Shown here piece after piece: positions 33,865 through 44,919 of a stretch of 64,000 bases of DNA. Source of the stretch: Rotaria macrura. Taxonomy: Eukaryota > Rotifera > Eurotatoria > Philodinida > Philodinidae. Positions within the stretch are counted from its first letter, which is position 1. Every line of letters begins with the position of its first letter. A program made the position numbers and the translations under genes. A model generated the notes under the pieces. The model was not told the DNA's origin and did no database searches. It was given only the letters and a program-made list of their open reading frames with translations. The stretch is taken from contig OENT01000362.1 in NCBI GenBank assembly GCA_900239685.1, positions 1-64,000 on the forward strand, in the 5' to 3' direction.

Positions 33865-35550
33865 AAGAAAACATAATTGATAAACAAAATGAACTTAGAA
33901 GAAAATTGTATGCAATAAAAATATGAAGATCGAATGCATCCTAAACTTAATACGGATTTCATGTAAAAGAAAAGAAATTGTTTGAGATTGACTGTAAATC
34001 ATGATGATGAAAAGACTACAATCTTTTAAAACACAATTGTGCTTAGATTTGTTTTCAATAAAAATTAATAAGTATATGTTGGCAGTATCGATTGAAATTT
34101 ATGTGCTTGGATGATTTTGAAATTAATATAAAATAAACTACATGATGAAATTATTAATAGAATCTCATAACCTCAGACGAAATCTTCTGCTCTGAAGTAA
34201 CGATTTCGAATCTTTCATGAGTTGTTTTGAAATTTTGTTTGATTTTCTTTCCTATTAAAATTTTGCCAGAGATAGTATATCGTTCAAAGTAATATTTCAC
34301 TGTATACTATGACGTATAATGTAGATACATATTGTATACCATAATAACCACAAGTTCTTGAAAGATAAAATAAACCTTCCGAAGATAGTGACACAATTGA
34401 TTTCTACGCTATAGGGAAACACTGATTAGACACGAGAGAAGAACTCGATGAAAAGCGTGACATCATCTTGAGAAGGAATAGTTTCCTAAGCTATGGATTG
34501 TAAGTACAAAACAAACATATTGGTATCTAGTTAGATCGAATTAAACATTTTAAGTCTAATATAAAATCAGCTCGTTTGGTCACCAACGTCCTTTTATTGT
34601 TTTGGCATTTTGAACTCTGCTAGTTAATGATGTGATTGATCCTTCAAGGATCAATATTTGTTATGCATGAGAAGTTATTGATCTGTTTTGTTTTTTCAAA
34701 ATTAGCAGGATGTTCACTGAACTAACAATTTGTAACTTTTTCTATCTCATTATCGTTCAAAATAGCTCAATGATCAGGATCATATCTATGCTGTAAGCGA
34801 TGAATTCGCTAATGAACATTAAAGATTGAATAAATAAACTCTTTGTGCACGACATCTAATTAGTATCGAACGAACAATCTCCATGACATTTACTAGTTTT
34901 TACTTCATTTTCTAGAACAGTGAAGAGTGTTCAATATTCACAATTAACCTTTCTGTAAATCTTCTCTTGACAATACATGTATATATATATATATATATAT
35001 ATGTATTTTAAACCATGTGTAGCAAAACGTGCACAGTCTCGAAAAACAATTTGTCTGATTTTCAACAAAATAGATCTGTGAGCAGTGAAATGTGGTGATG
35101 TGAGGAAAATTGTTTTGTTCATTTTCTTTTGCTGATAGTGTGTAATACAGATTGAAGAAGACCGTCAAGTATTCTCAAATAATCGAATTAGTTGCATGAG
35201 CAAACATTTTTCTGATGGAAACAAAGTGGATTCAATCAGCGTAGCAATAAAATTTTATTTCCTTCGACGATGCGTTCTATGTAAATACTGGTTTCTGATT
35301 ATATTATTGAATATAATTTATATGCGAGATTGGTACAAGATATTCTACATCTTGTTTTCCGGATTAGTCTACATGACACAGGAAACATGGGTAATTTTAT
35401 CAGTATCCAACGCCATCTGGCTTCTAAAGTACATTCACTTCTGATTGGTTGTGATAGCATTCTGCTAAGGAATAAAAGGCTTTCATATACATGCACAACA
35501 TTTTTAATGAAGTTTATTTCTATTCAACTGAAGAGACAAGATTCTTAGAA
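33865..35550. other. Intergenic with (TA)n microsatellite
   Basis: No gene recognised. A (TA)n run lies at about 34980-35002. Several short open frames around 35200-35550 lack support. Confidence 0.45.
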
Positions 35551-36845
35551 ATGTCTCGATTTAATCAACAATCAACGTGAGTACTTTTTTTTAATCTTCT
35601 GTTGTTCAAGATTTTTTTTCCTAAACTGAAATGTTTCTTACAGAATCGATCCGCGTAAACCACGCTGTCGTCAATGTGATACGATGACATCCGTTTATTG
35701 GCGTGTACCAGCTCGGGATCTACTTTTATGTAATAACTGTTTTCTACATGATTTAAATGATACCAAAAATTCGAATCAATTCTGTAAATTAAAACGCATC
35801 GATACAAATATTGAAGATTTACCAACATTAGACAATCGTTTTCATTTTTCAACGCAAATAAATAAAGATGAACAACTAGTATCATCATCATCATCAACAT
35901 CTTCATCTACGATAACAAAGCCAAAACGATCGAAAATAATCGAACCTAATAAATCGTTAATACCAATCAAAATTTCTACAAGACAACAACCAGCGTTGCG
36001 TTCAAATAGAAAAACCCTTGCATTTAAGGGGAAAAAAGTAATTCATATTACTAAATAAGCATAATTTTGACATGTTCATCATTTATTTCAGCCTGAAAAG
36101 TGTCTATCTCAATCAACAACATTCAAATTGTCCAGTGTTTTGTATTCGAAAGTAGGATTAATAAATCAGCAATAATTAAGAATAAAAAAATACAAACTAT
36201 GTTGTCTGTATATATTAACGTAGGGACGACGTTTTGAAGTTGGTGATATTGTATATTTGATTGATGCGAATCTCTCGTGTTTTTATGCCCAAATTCGTGC
36301 TCTATTTCAAGATGAACATGTAAATGCATTTGCTTTTCTAACATGGTTATTACCAACATCTACGAAAACATCGACCAATAATTTTCAGTTTGATCCTAAT
36401 GGTTATTCAATAGGTAGGTTTTAATTTTCGTTATCTAAAATCATATCAGATAAAGTGATCATTCTTCATTTGAATATCGTTCTATGTTGATTTGTAGAAG
36501 AATTATTTATGTCGAATTTTGTTCGAAAAGACAGATTAACGACGATCCGTTAAATGAGGAATGATCAACCGTCATGCTTAAGTCTATAAATAATCGTTCT
36601 CTTATTACTTTGTTTTCTAAGGACCTAATGAAGAATATCCACGTTCATTGACTTCATTGTCATTCGTTTGTCATGCACCATCGGATTATTTTCAAGTCAA
36701 AACATACCCACAATCAATGATGACAGATAATAAACGTTCGTTTAATTATATTTGGACGCAAGTTTATGATAATAATAATAATAATAGTAATGAAAATGAT
36801 TGTTCCTCAGCATCACCAACAACTAAACGACGACGTTTTGTTTAA
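35551..36845 (+). CDS. GATAD1: GATA zinc-finger domain protein 1 homologue
   Basis: Five exons (35551-35576, 35644-36037, 36092-36151, 36224-36413, 36622-36845) give about 297 residues. A GATA-type finger lies at residues 16-42 (CRQCDTMTSVYWR, then CNNC). A low-complexity Ser/basic linker follows. The conserved C-terminal half reads RRFEVGDIVYLIDAN, FYAQIRALFQD, FAFLTWLLPT, SIGPNEEYPR, LSFVCHAPSDYF and YIWTQV, the same order as human GATAD1, with a BAH-like fold. GATAD1 is a chromatin-associated reader partner linked to H3K4me3 complexes. The protein ends in a basic TKRRRFV, a possible nuclear signal. The start follows an acceptor-like ATTCTTAG by 2 nt. Without splicing, the reading stops at 36056 and loses the chromatin half. 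Confidence 0.9.
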
Positions 36846-36939
36846 ATTTATTGTGTATTTTTTTCTGTTTCTCTCATTAAAAATATATGATTCAAATCTG
36901 GTTTTTTTTCGGTCGTTTATAGAAAAAAAAAGTATATAA

Positions 36940-38220
36940 TAGATCGATATTCTTATTTGTAGAATGTCATAATGGTAATCGAAGCAAAGTCACCATTGAT
37001 CACTTGGAATAAAGTATCAAGGAAAAAAATTCTCAACTGAAAATATAGTATTAGTTGATCGAGAGAAAGACTATGTTCGAGTTATTTTACACGATTCACT
37101 GCATATTCAATGCTCGGAACGTCTCTACATTTTATATGATGAAGATATTGAATTGACTCGAACACTAACAGCTGCCTATGCAGACATGACTAATGAGCAT
37201 ACCTACATTGAGTACGCAAATTTGAACCATCTTACAGTTGATAATAGACTAATTACATTTAGCAAAAGTGAAGGCGAATGATTGTGTTATTCTTCTACAA
37301 TCACAGTAGTTTCGTTTGAATGAACATCGTTCGTGTCTTGAATTATTGAAATCAAATTTGAAAATGATTGAACATCTACATTAAAATATTATTAAGCCTA
37401 ATGAATATAAAACTATATTGAATTACTAGCATTTTCACTTGTTAAATGTCGTGATCTTACTTTACTTATCAAAGATAAATTAGATAGATGTTAATAGCTT
37501 GTCGTAAGTACGTTTCTATGTATTGAAAATACTTATCGAATTCTTCGATGATAGTCTCTGTGAATTTTCCGGTTGTATGTATGAATGTCAATTGAATTAT
37601 TCTTTACAGATCTATTGAGATCAGTATTTACTGAATTACGTGATTTTTTAAAAGTAAATAGTCAGATGTCTAATTTAGCATACACATTATTAGCTGAAAT
37701 TCTTGAAATACCACCCGAGCTCAATATATTAACGATTAGAACTTGTCTTGTAGATTTCGATTCAAAAAGTCAACGAAAATATTCAATCAATTATGAACAC
37801 TTATTCGAGCTGATGAAGATGAAAGTTGTGTTCGTGAATTCCGTTCAGGTTTAAATGAAGGCATCGATGGAATACGTGTTTTATTTCAAATTGAATGAAT
37901 AGATTCTTATTCAGGCATGGTTAAAACAGCATTATTTGCTGATATATCAGTATTTGAAAGACATGATGATATGCATCCAAATCTTGGGAAAAAACACAAT
38001 GTACAGAAAGGTGATGGCATCAAAGCAAGGCATATGAGATTTCATATTGATGTTTTTATTGATCTTAAAAGTATTATTATACTCGATGATGATTTACGTT
38101 TATTTAATAATAGAAAACATCTTGTATTGCTTAAAGAAAAATGTCATTATGTTACTCGAGATCATATATTTTTCATGTTCACATACATCGTTTTCATAGT
38201 AGGTAAAATTATATAAAAAT
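36940..38220 (+). pseudogene. Degraded protein-coding gene, unidentified
   Basis: Coding-like stretches follow one another on the plus strand but are broken by stops and frame shifts. Order: STENIVLVDREKDYVRVILH with RLYILYDEDIELTRTLTA (37030-37280); NEHRSCLELLKSNLKMIEHL then an in-frame TAA and, after NEYKTILNY, a TAG (37320-37430); a frame change into LAFSLVKCRDLTLLIKDKLD (37426-37495); LLRSVFTELRDFLKVNSQMS with AEILEIPPELNILTIRTCLV (37600-37800); another shift into DEDESCVREFRSGLNEGIDG and a stop (37820-37900); then a further frame (37917-38215). I do not recognise the parent family. A multi-exon gene with misread introns is possible, but at least the two in-frame stops lack splice sites around them. 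Confidence 0.45.
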
Positions 38221-38786
38221 GAATGATATTGGTTTTTCTATTATCATTTTTATATTCTTCTAAATTGAGATAAGAATATATGAACAAATGGCATCTCTAT
38301 CTGTTTTATAAAGTAAATGATGTTGTCTATTTGCTAAACATGACTTTCTATTGTCAGAAAAGCAGACAATTCTTTCCAAGTCACATATCGTTTTCTTTCT
38401 GTATTCTATTGAATTTTTTTATCTACACTAAACAATCATGTATAGATGACATTTTCTATTCAGAAACCCTATGTTTGACAAAGCACGTGATGATCATATA
38501 CATTCAGTCCTGTACTAATTTCTTTCATGTTCGGTTTTTTTTGCAATACAGGTAATGATTGCTGGAATATTCCTTTTTTTCAATTGACTTTGATTGCTAT
38601 TTTGTTAGTTCTTTCATCATGCATAGAATCTGTTGTCCTTTTGTACAAATATATAAATATTTAGATAGATAGATAGATAGATAGATTAATCTTATGATTT
38701 TAAACAGTAACATTTACATTCATAAAACATTGCAAAATAATATAGTTGTTGAACTAAAACGAATATAAATCCAATCAATCATTATT
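38221..38786. other. Intergenic with (GATA)n microsatellite
   Basis: A (GATA)n run sits at about 38663-38686. No gene recognised; this is the likely promoter region of the MORN gene. Confidence 0.5.
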
Positions 38787-39281
38787 ATGTCAGACGTAAA
38801 ACGACAGAAGTATGCTAATGGTGATGAATACTATGGTCAATGTAATCATTTAGCTGAACGACATGGTTATGGTGTGTATAGATGGTCGAATGATAGTATC
38901 TACATGGGTCAATGGTTGAGTAATACATGTACAGGTGAAGGCATATATCAAGCTAGTAATGGAGATATTTATCGCGGTCGATTCATTAATGGTTTACTCT
39001 ATGAAAAAGGTTCACGTATATCATTTGATGGTCATAAGTATATTGGAGATTATTTATTTGGTCGTAGTGAAGGCTCTGGCACATATATCTGGCCAAATGG
39101 AGACATATATGTTGGATCATGGGTAAATAATAGTCGTACAGGTAAAGGCGTGTATACTTGGGCAACTGGTGATCGATATGAAGGTGAATTTTTACATGGA
39201 GAATTACATGGCAAGGGTATTTACTACTCTTTGGATGGGACGAAACTCGTCGGACAATGGATACATGGGAAAATACATTGA
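38787..39281 (+). CDS. MORN-repeat protein
   Basis: A single-exon gene of 164 residues made almost wholly of seven MORN repeats (about 23 residues each). Examples: YANGDEYYGQ, WSNDSIYMGQW, ASNGDIYRGRF, SFDGHKYIGDY, WPNGDIYVGSW, WATGDRYEGEF and SLDGTKLVGQW. MORN repeats form elongated beta structures that bind membranes or scaffold partners; small MORN-only proteins are common in flagellar and cytoskeletal settings. There is no signal peptide or other domain, so it is cytoplasmic. The start is the first ATG in the open frame. The exact orthologue cannot be set by eye. Confidence 0.85.
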   Translation: MSDVKRQKYANGDEYYGQCNHLAERHGYGVYRWSNDSIYMGQWLSNTCTGEGIYQASNGDIYRGRFINGLLYEKGSRISFDGHKYIGDYLFGRSEGSGTYIWPNGDIYVGSWVNNSRTGKGVYTWATGDRYEGEFLHGELHGKGIYYSLDGTKLVGQWIHGKIH

Positions 39282-39559
39282 ACGACTTCTCGTTTTCCAC
39301 TTTGTTATTTTGTTCTATGGACTTAAACTGTTAGTTACTCACTTTTCATACGAACATTGTTGATTGATAAGCAATGGATAATTTATAAGTATACTATATA
39401 GAAAAAACATCTTTATTTTTGTTCGAATAAAAAGTTTTTTTTTTTGCTATTCTTGCATTTCATCACACAAATAAAGACAATAACAAAAAAAATATTAAAA
39501 CGTGGCAAGACAAGAAGAAAAACAAAAACTCTCATGAAATCTTTTTTTTCTACTTCTTA

Positions 39560-41347
39560 TCAGACTAGTGTTTCTGGATTAGATACAATATTTAAATCTT
39601 CGCCATTTTGAGTTCTAACGGGATATATTTGTTCATTATGTTCATAATAACATGTACATGTTGGTTGATGTTGATGCTGACGACGAAGTGTAGCAGCTAA
39701 TCGCTGATATGGACATGTTCCGTCTTGTATGGTTTCATATATATGTTGTGAATCAAAGATTGGTTGAGGAGGATAAAATGTTTGTACTGGTGTACTAAAA
39801 TGACAACGAATAGGTACTGGTGGAAAGTGAATCATTCGATTATAAGCAGTATTCGGAGATGATACTGATTGTCGATATTGTATGTAGAATGAATGATTAT
39901 CGGATGATTTTTCCTTATTGAATGATCTTTGTAATGTCATGGATTCATTAAGATCTTCATATGGACCTGTTGCTGTTGTTGTTGATGTTGATGGCGTTGT
40001 ATTTAAATGTTGTTGATTAGGTTGATATACATATCTTGTTGATGGTGTTGGTTGTTTCTGTGTATCAAGTGATGTTAATACGGGTGTTTCACCATATGTT
40101 ATAGATGATGATGATGAATTAGATGAACGTACTGAACAAAAGAATGGTCGATTTTTACTATTAGTTTTTGAATCAATGGTCTTTTTTGTTCGTCGTTGTC
40201 TCCAACACAGTATAATTAAAATAAGATTTATTAGTAAAAGTATAACAACGAAGACTATAGTTAATATGAGAATATATGATAGAGTATGACGACGTTTATT
40301 ATTGTCGAGATTTAAACGAGATGAATCAACTCGAAGAAGAAGAGTCGTCGATATTGAAGAATGACTCGTTGCTGTTGTTGCTGCTGTTGTCATTTGGATT
40401 GTTGAAGTCAATTCGATTAGATTATTACAAGAGACTTTTAATGGTTGTTCACTATTGATTGTCAACCAAAATCCTTTTCTTGTAATAACATCATTTGTTT
40501 TAAATGTTAATTGAAATGATGAATTCAAATTTATTGACGATGAAATAGAATTAATATCATCAATTGTTGAACCACAATATGATCGATTATCGATTTGTAA
40601 ATGGTCACGCGAACATACATTTACTTCATCACGTTCTTCAAGATAGAAATCAAGAAATTTAATGCGAGATTTTTTCGTTTCAATTTGGCATGAACAATTT
40701 AGAGCATTATCATATTCATGTGGATAATTTGGACTACGAAGAAATAAACTATGATCTTTATTTAATGCTGTCGATATTATACGATTATCACAAACAGATA
40801 AACTTTGACCTTGTAAACATGCATAATCAAGCACCATGTAATCACTGTATTGACTACCTATTACATAGAACAAAAATAATTGAGAAAATTTTAGAAGGAT
40901 TAGAAATGGAGAAAAAAAACTGCTGAAAGTACTGTGAGAGATCATGGTCAACACTGTCTCATATCTTGTCGACGTAAGTGTTAGTCCCTGAGAATGTGAA
41001 GGTCACTTACATATATGCAAATACTGCGGATTTAAATCCAGATCACAAGTCGTGAGTCCATTACATTCCATTCCAATAAATGTCGTTCGTGTTGTACAAT
41101 CTCCTGGTTGGTATGAACATGTTGAAGTTGTTGTTAATGATGAAGTTTTATGTACACCGAATGTTAAGTTTCTGACTAATATATAACCATTATTAGGACA
41201 AGATAGTGTAACTGATGTTTTATCATGATTGATTCGTCGATTATTATTATTTATGGTACATCCACCCACAGTTTCTCCATATATTTGTTTAACTTCAAAT
41301 TGAAATAATAATAAAAAAATGTGTAATAAAAATAAATGTAAAATCAT
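39560..41347 (-). CDS. SUEL-lectin/CUB single-pass membrane protein
   Basis: Exons 41347-41011 and 40857-39560, about 544 residues. The signal peptide (1-24) is followed by a SUEL/rhamnose-binding lectin fold (about 28-130: LSCPNNGYILV, CSYQPGDC, CNGLTTC, YLHICSQYSDYM, LDYACLQG). A CUB domain spans about 140-240 (RSPNYPHEYDNALNC, C..D.LQIDN, YCG). A transmembrane helix (about 295-318, YILILTIVFVVILLLINLIL) is followed by a basic stop-transfer RQRR. The cytoplasmic tail (about 220 residues) has Tyr motifs YEDL, YIQY, YETI and YQRL and ends ETLV, which fits a class I PDZ ligand. This looks like a carbohydrate-binding receptor able to signal or be sorted; ligand unknown. An ATG at 40954 lies in the intron and is not the start, since it would lose the signal peptide and most of the lectin domain. 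Confidence 0.82.
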
Positions 41348-43254
41348 TGTATTAATCTAAAAATGTAATAGAGATGAACAAAAGAAAAACGAATCTAGTA
41401 TAATACGATGATCATTATCAATCGTGAGATTTTCTCACGAAACATCGATTGATGTACGTGTTCTGCTCTATATTAAATACTTGATTGACATTTGATCATC
41501 TTTCTTTTTACATTGTATAACAAAGAACTATTTATTCGTCCTTTGTAATTCATATGCAAGAGACTCAAAACAAAATGGATTCATTTCATTTGGCTTCTAT
41601 TATATGTGCTTCTGGCAACTGTTTTGTTAGAAGAATAATAAAAACATAATTATGCAATAGAAAAAAAAAACTTATCGATTAGGACTCGTTTTTTTCCTCT
41701 TCAATATGCATTGTCAAAATGACACTACTAAAAGGTGTCTCTGGTTAATGTTCACTTACCGTCTACAGAATCTGATAGTAATTTTTAAATACACACAAAT
41801 GTACACATACATATTACACGTCGCATTTATAGAGAGCATAATCGAAAGTGGCTCGTCCCTCAAACCAATCCATCATCTTTCATCTTATATGTCAGCACTC
41901 CTACAATTCTTCAGTAGTTGATCTCATATGTGTGCGTGAAGGTCGGCTCGGTTCGACTGGAAATGTATAATTGCATATCTTGGCTGCTATCTCTCCTTCG
42001 TCTGTCCAACAGGAGCCTATAATTTGCGTGCGTGTACGATTGTACTGTTTTATCCCTGTGTCTCTTTGCAACTGCGTTTCCTTTTAGTTCTACTAACATC
42101 ATTACCCATTAACTCTCGACTATAGTTCCATTATAAGAAAAAGAAGAAGATAAAACGAACTGCTGATTGACTCACAATGATTCGATAGCTGACCTTGAAA
42201 GTTGCAGCTGTCCGGTCAATCATATATTTTTTTTCATATTTCTATCTTCAGTATTATTCTTTGAGGCCATACCTCTTATATTAGGATATCAAGTTACAAA
42301 ACGGCATTGTTTCGCAAAAAGAGAAAACAGAAAAGAACTATAGCATACCGCGCTCGTACGAAAATCAATGAAAAGAGAGATAATAAAAATGAAAAACAAT
42401 GTTCAATACTATAAACAATAGAACGATGTCGACCTTTATTCAAACTATATATACATATATATACATTTGTACAAACACGTGAACACTACTACTTGAGACG
42501 ACGTTTAGTATTTATGGACAATAACATAAGAGAATGACAAATGATAAATGACCATTGAAATTGAGGAGGGAAATAAAAGAGAATGTTTCTTTCTCTCTCT
42601 CTCTCTCTGTGTCTCTTACGCTCTTGTCACTGATTGACTATCAGACCAAACCAAATGGAATTATATAATCTCTACTTTTCTTTACGAATGAACAGGTGGT
42701 TAAGAAGAATAACGAATTAGCCATATGTATGGCACCTATTCTATTTTTTTTTATTAAGTACCATATCATAGATTATTTTCTCACTCTCAAATAAACACTA
42801 AAAATCAAATATATGCATTCTCATTTAGAATAAATATCAAGAATCGACATAGTGGCGCCAACAGTACACATATCAGAAAGACATTAAATGTGTATGATGA
42901 CACCAATGTGTGGAAAAGATCACAGACAGATGAGAAACAACTTTAATAAATCATTTCAAAGTATTCATCATGAATAGATCATAAAAAAATAAGTGTTCTC
43001 AGTTAGTTGGAAAATAAATAGAATTGTTCATATGATTCTTAGCTGAATCATAACAACAGATAATTTATGAGGTTTCTGTTTTTTTAATCTTATTGCTTTT
43101 CTGTCCTTCTCTCTTGTCATCTTTTTTCTTTTCTCATACTAAGTAAATATCTCATAGAGAAAATTCTAAGTATTTTTCCAGGAGCACTTTTCTCATTGTT
43201 TTTATTTTTTCAATAACTTCATTTTTAACGGATCGACAATATCAATCATTGTTG

Positions 43255-43482
43255 TTACCCTCCGGTCTTTTCATGTCCCAGCTGTGACTTCTTGTCAATA
43301 GGATGATGACGATGAACATCCTCATGATCATAATCAAAAACACGACCATCATTCGTTTTCTTCTTACCTTCACAACATGTCGTTTGACTTTTGTTCATAT
43401 GTACTGCTGTGATGATTGGGTCTGTTACACTCACTTTCTTTTCTACTATTTTCATTTCATTACACTTCTCAAACTTGACCAT
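43255..43482 (-). CDS. Possible small protein, unidentified
   Basis: A single open frame of 75 residues starting MVKFEKCNEMKIVEKKVSVT and ending HEKTGG. The composition is hydrophilic and coding-like, with a His/Asp-rich segment (DYDHEDVHRHHP) and an adjacent Cys pair (TTCCEGK). The upstream DNA is a long pyrimidine tract on this strand. No family is recognised. It may be a chance frame in an otherwise empty interval. Confidence 0.3.
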   Translation of the reverse strand: MVKFEKCNEMKIVEKKVSVTDPIITAVHMNKSQTTCCEGKKKTNDGRVFDYDHEDVHRHHPIDKKSQLGHEKTGG

Positions 43483-44044
43483 CGAAAGAGAGAATAGAGA
43501 GAGAGAGAGAAGGAATGAATGACCGTACGAATAAAGAATGCCAATCAACTAAAAAAGATATATTTATATATGTATGATGTGAGACTTTCGCTTGCGTGTA
43601 TAGAAAGAAAGCGAGTTTATTTGAACAGACAATGTCGTCTCGCGCGAAATATGATCAATTTTCAAACAACATACATACGGGATAGACGCTTATCTTTACG
43701 CATACATAAAGGTGATGTTCAATCATACGATTCAACAGTGGCATCCGTGATTGAGTGCAATTTCTCATTTTTTTTCTCTTTCTTTATGTTCATATCGGAT
43801 AGAGAGGAAAAAATGTAGTTTGCCTATTCATCGTTGACTAATACGACTACTTACTTACTTAGTTCGTCTGATCTTTATCTAGTTGAGTTTATTGCATGAA
43901 CGCCAGCTGACGTCATTTCGTCGTTTTTCGCTTCGTTGCATATCATCTTTTCTTTTCTTCACACATGGAAGGAAAAGTAAAAATAGAGATCAAGTTAATC
44001 AACAATGCGAAAGTTATTGATTAAAACACCATCATTTCCTGTAT

Positions 44045-44075
<31 letters not shown>

Positions 44076-44621
44076 CGGTAACTAACCTTGAGGCGATGCA
44101 TGAGTATGTGTGAATGTCCATCTGTATGTTCATATAGATAGGAGAAAGAGAGACAGAAAGAACGAGAAAGGAAGCTGTTTGTTTCATGCTCATTTTTTCA
44201 TTTTTTTCTTTCTTTCTTTTGAAAGTGTGATGTTATTTAGGCTTCAAATGACCTTTATTCATTGTCTTCACGAACGCGAATGAACATATTTTCAAGTGGT
44301 GTTGGGGACAATCAATCGGAAATTGTGCTGTGTGATGATCGATGATCTGAGCGTGTGCATGAGGGCAAGCGAAAGGTGCTTCATTAACACTTTCATATAT
44401 ACATACTTGACACGTTTGATATCAAAAAATAATTTGAATAATAGTGAATTTGCATTTAAAACTAACTAACGATGATGAAAATTACACAGAAGAAAACGTC
44501 TTTTCTAATTCAATAAGTCGATGTACTCCGCCTGCTTTCAACTTAAATGATGATTAATAAAACAGGATAGAAACAGCAGGGATTGCAATTATTCTATTGA
44601 ATTTAAATAACTAACCAACAG

Positions 44622-44919
44622 TCCACTCGATGGCGACGAACCAACTGATTTTGTTGAAGCACTGAATCTACCAGTAACAAGTGATATTAGCAATTTTTCG
44701 TTCAGTATTCAAGTGGAATTGAGAAAAAAAAACGACACTGTCACAGTTTTTTTTCTTCGTCTTCTTATAATACACTCAAAACTTTCTCGAAAGATAAGAT
44801 CTAATAGCTATGGCGCAATCATTACAACCAGTAATTTCCGCTCAACTACTCCTGTACCCTCAAGCTTAACGGACATGACAACAGGCTACCATCGAACAAG
44901 TGAAAGTCGAGATATATGA
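44622..44919 (+). other. Orphan exon-like open stretch
   Basis: After the acceptor-like CTAACCAACAG the frame is open for about 98 codons: SPLDGDEPTDFVEALNLPVT, later SSLTDMTTGYHRTSESRDI, then a stop. The composition looks coding, but I could not find partner exons. It may be the last exon of a gene whose other exons are too short to see. Confidence 0.2.

Noticed and set aside
40858..40954. ATG at 40954 as the start of the CUB-TM protein
   Set aside because: The region is an intron; using the acceptor at 40859-40858 joins in phase to the signal-peptide/lectin exon and completes the SUEL fold.
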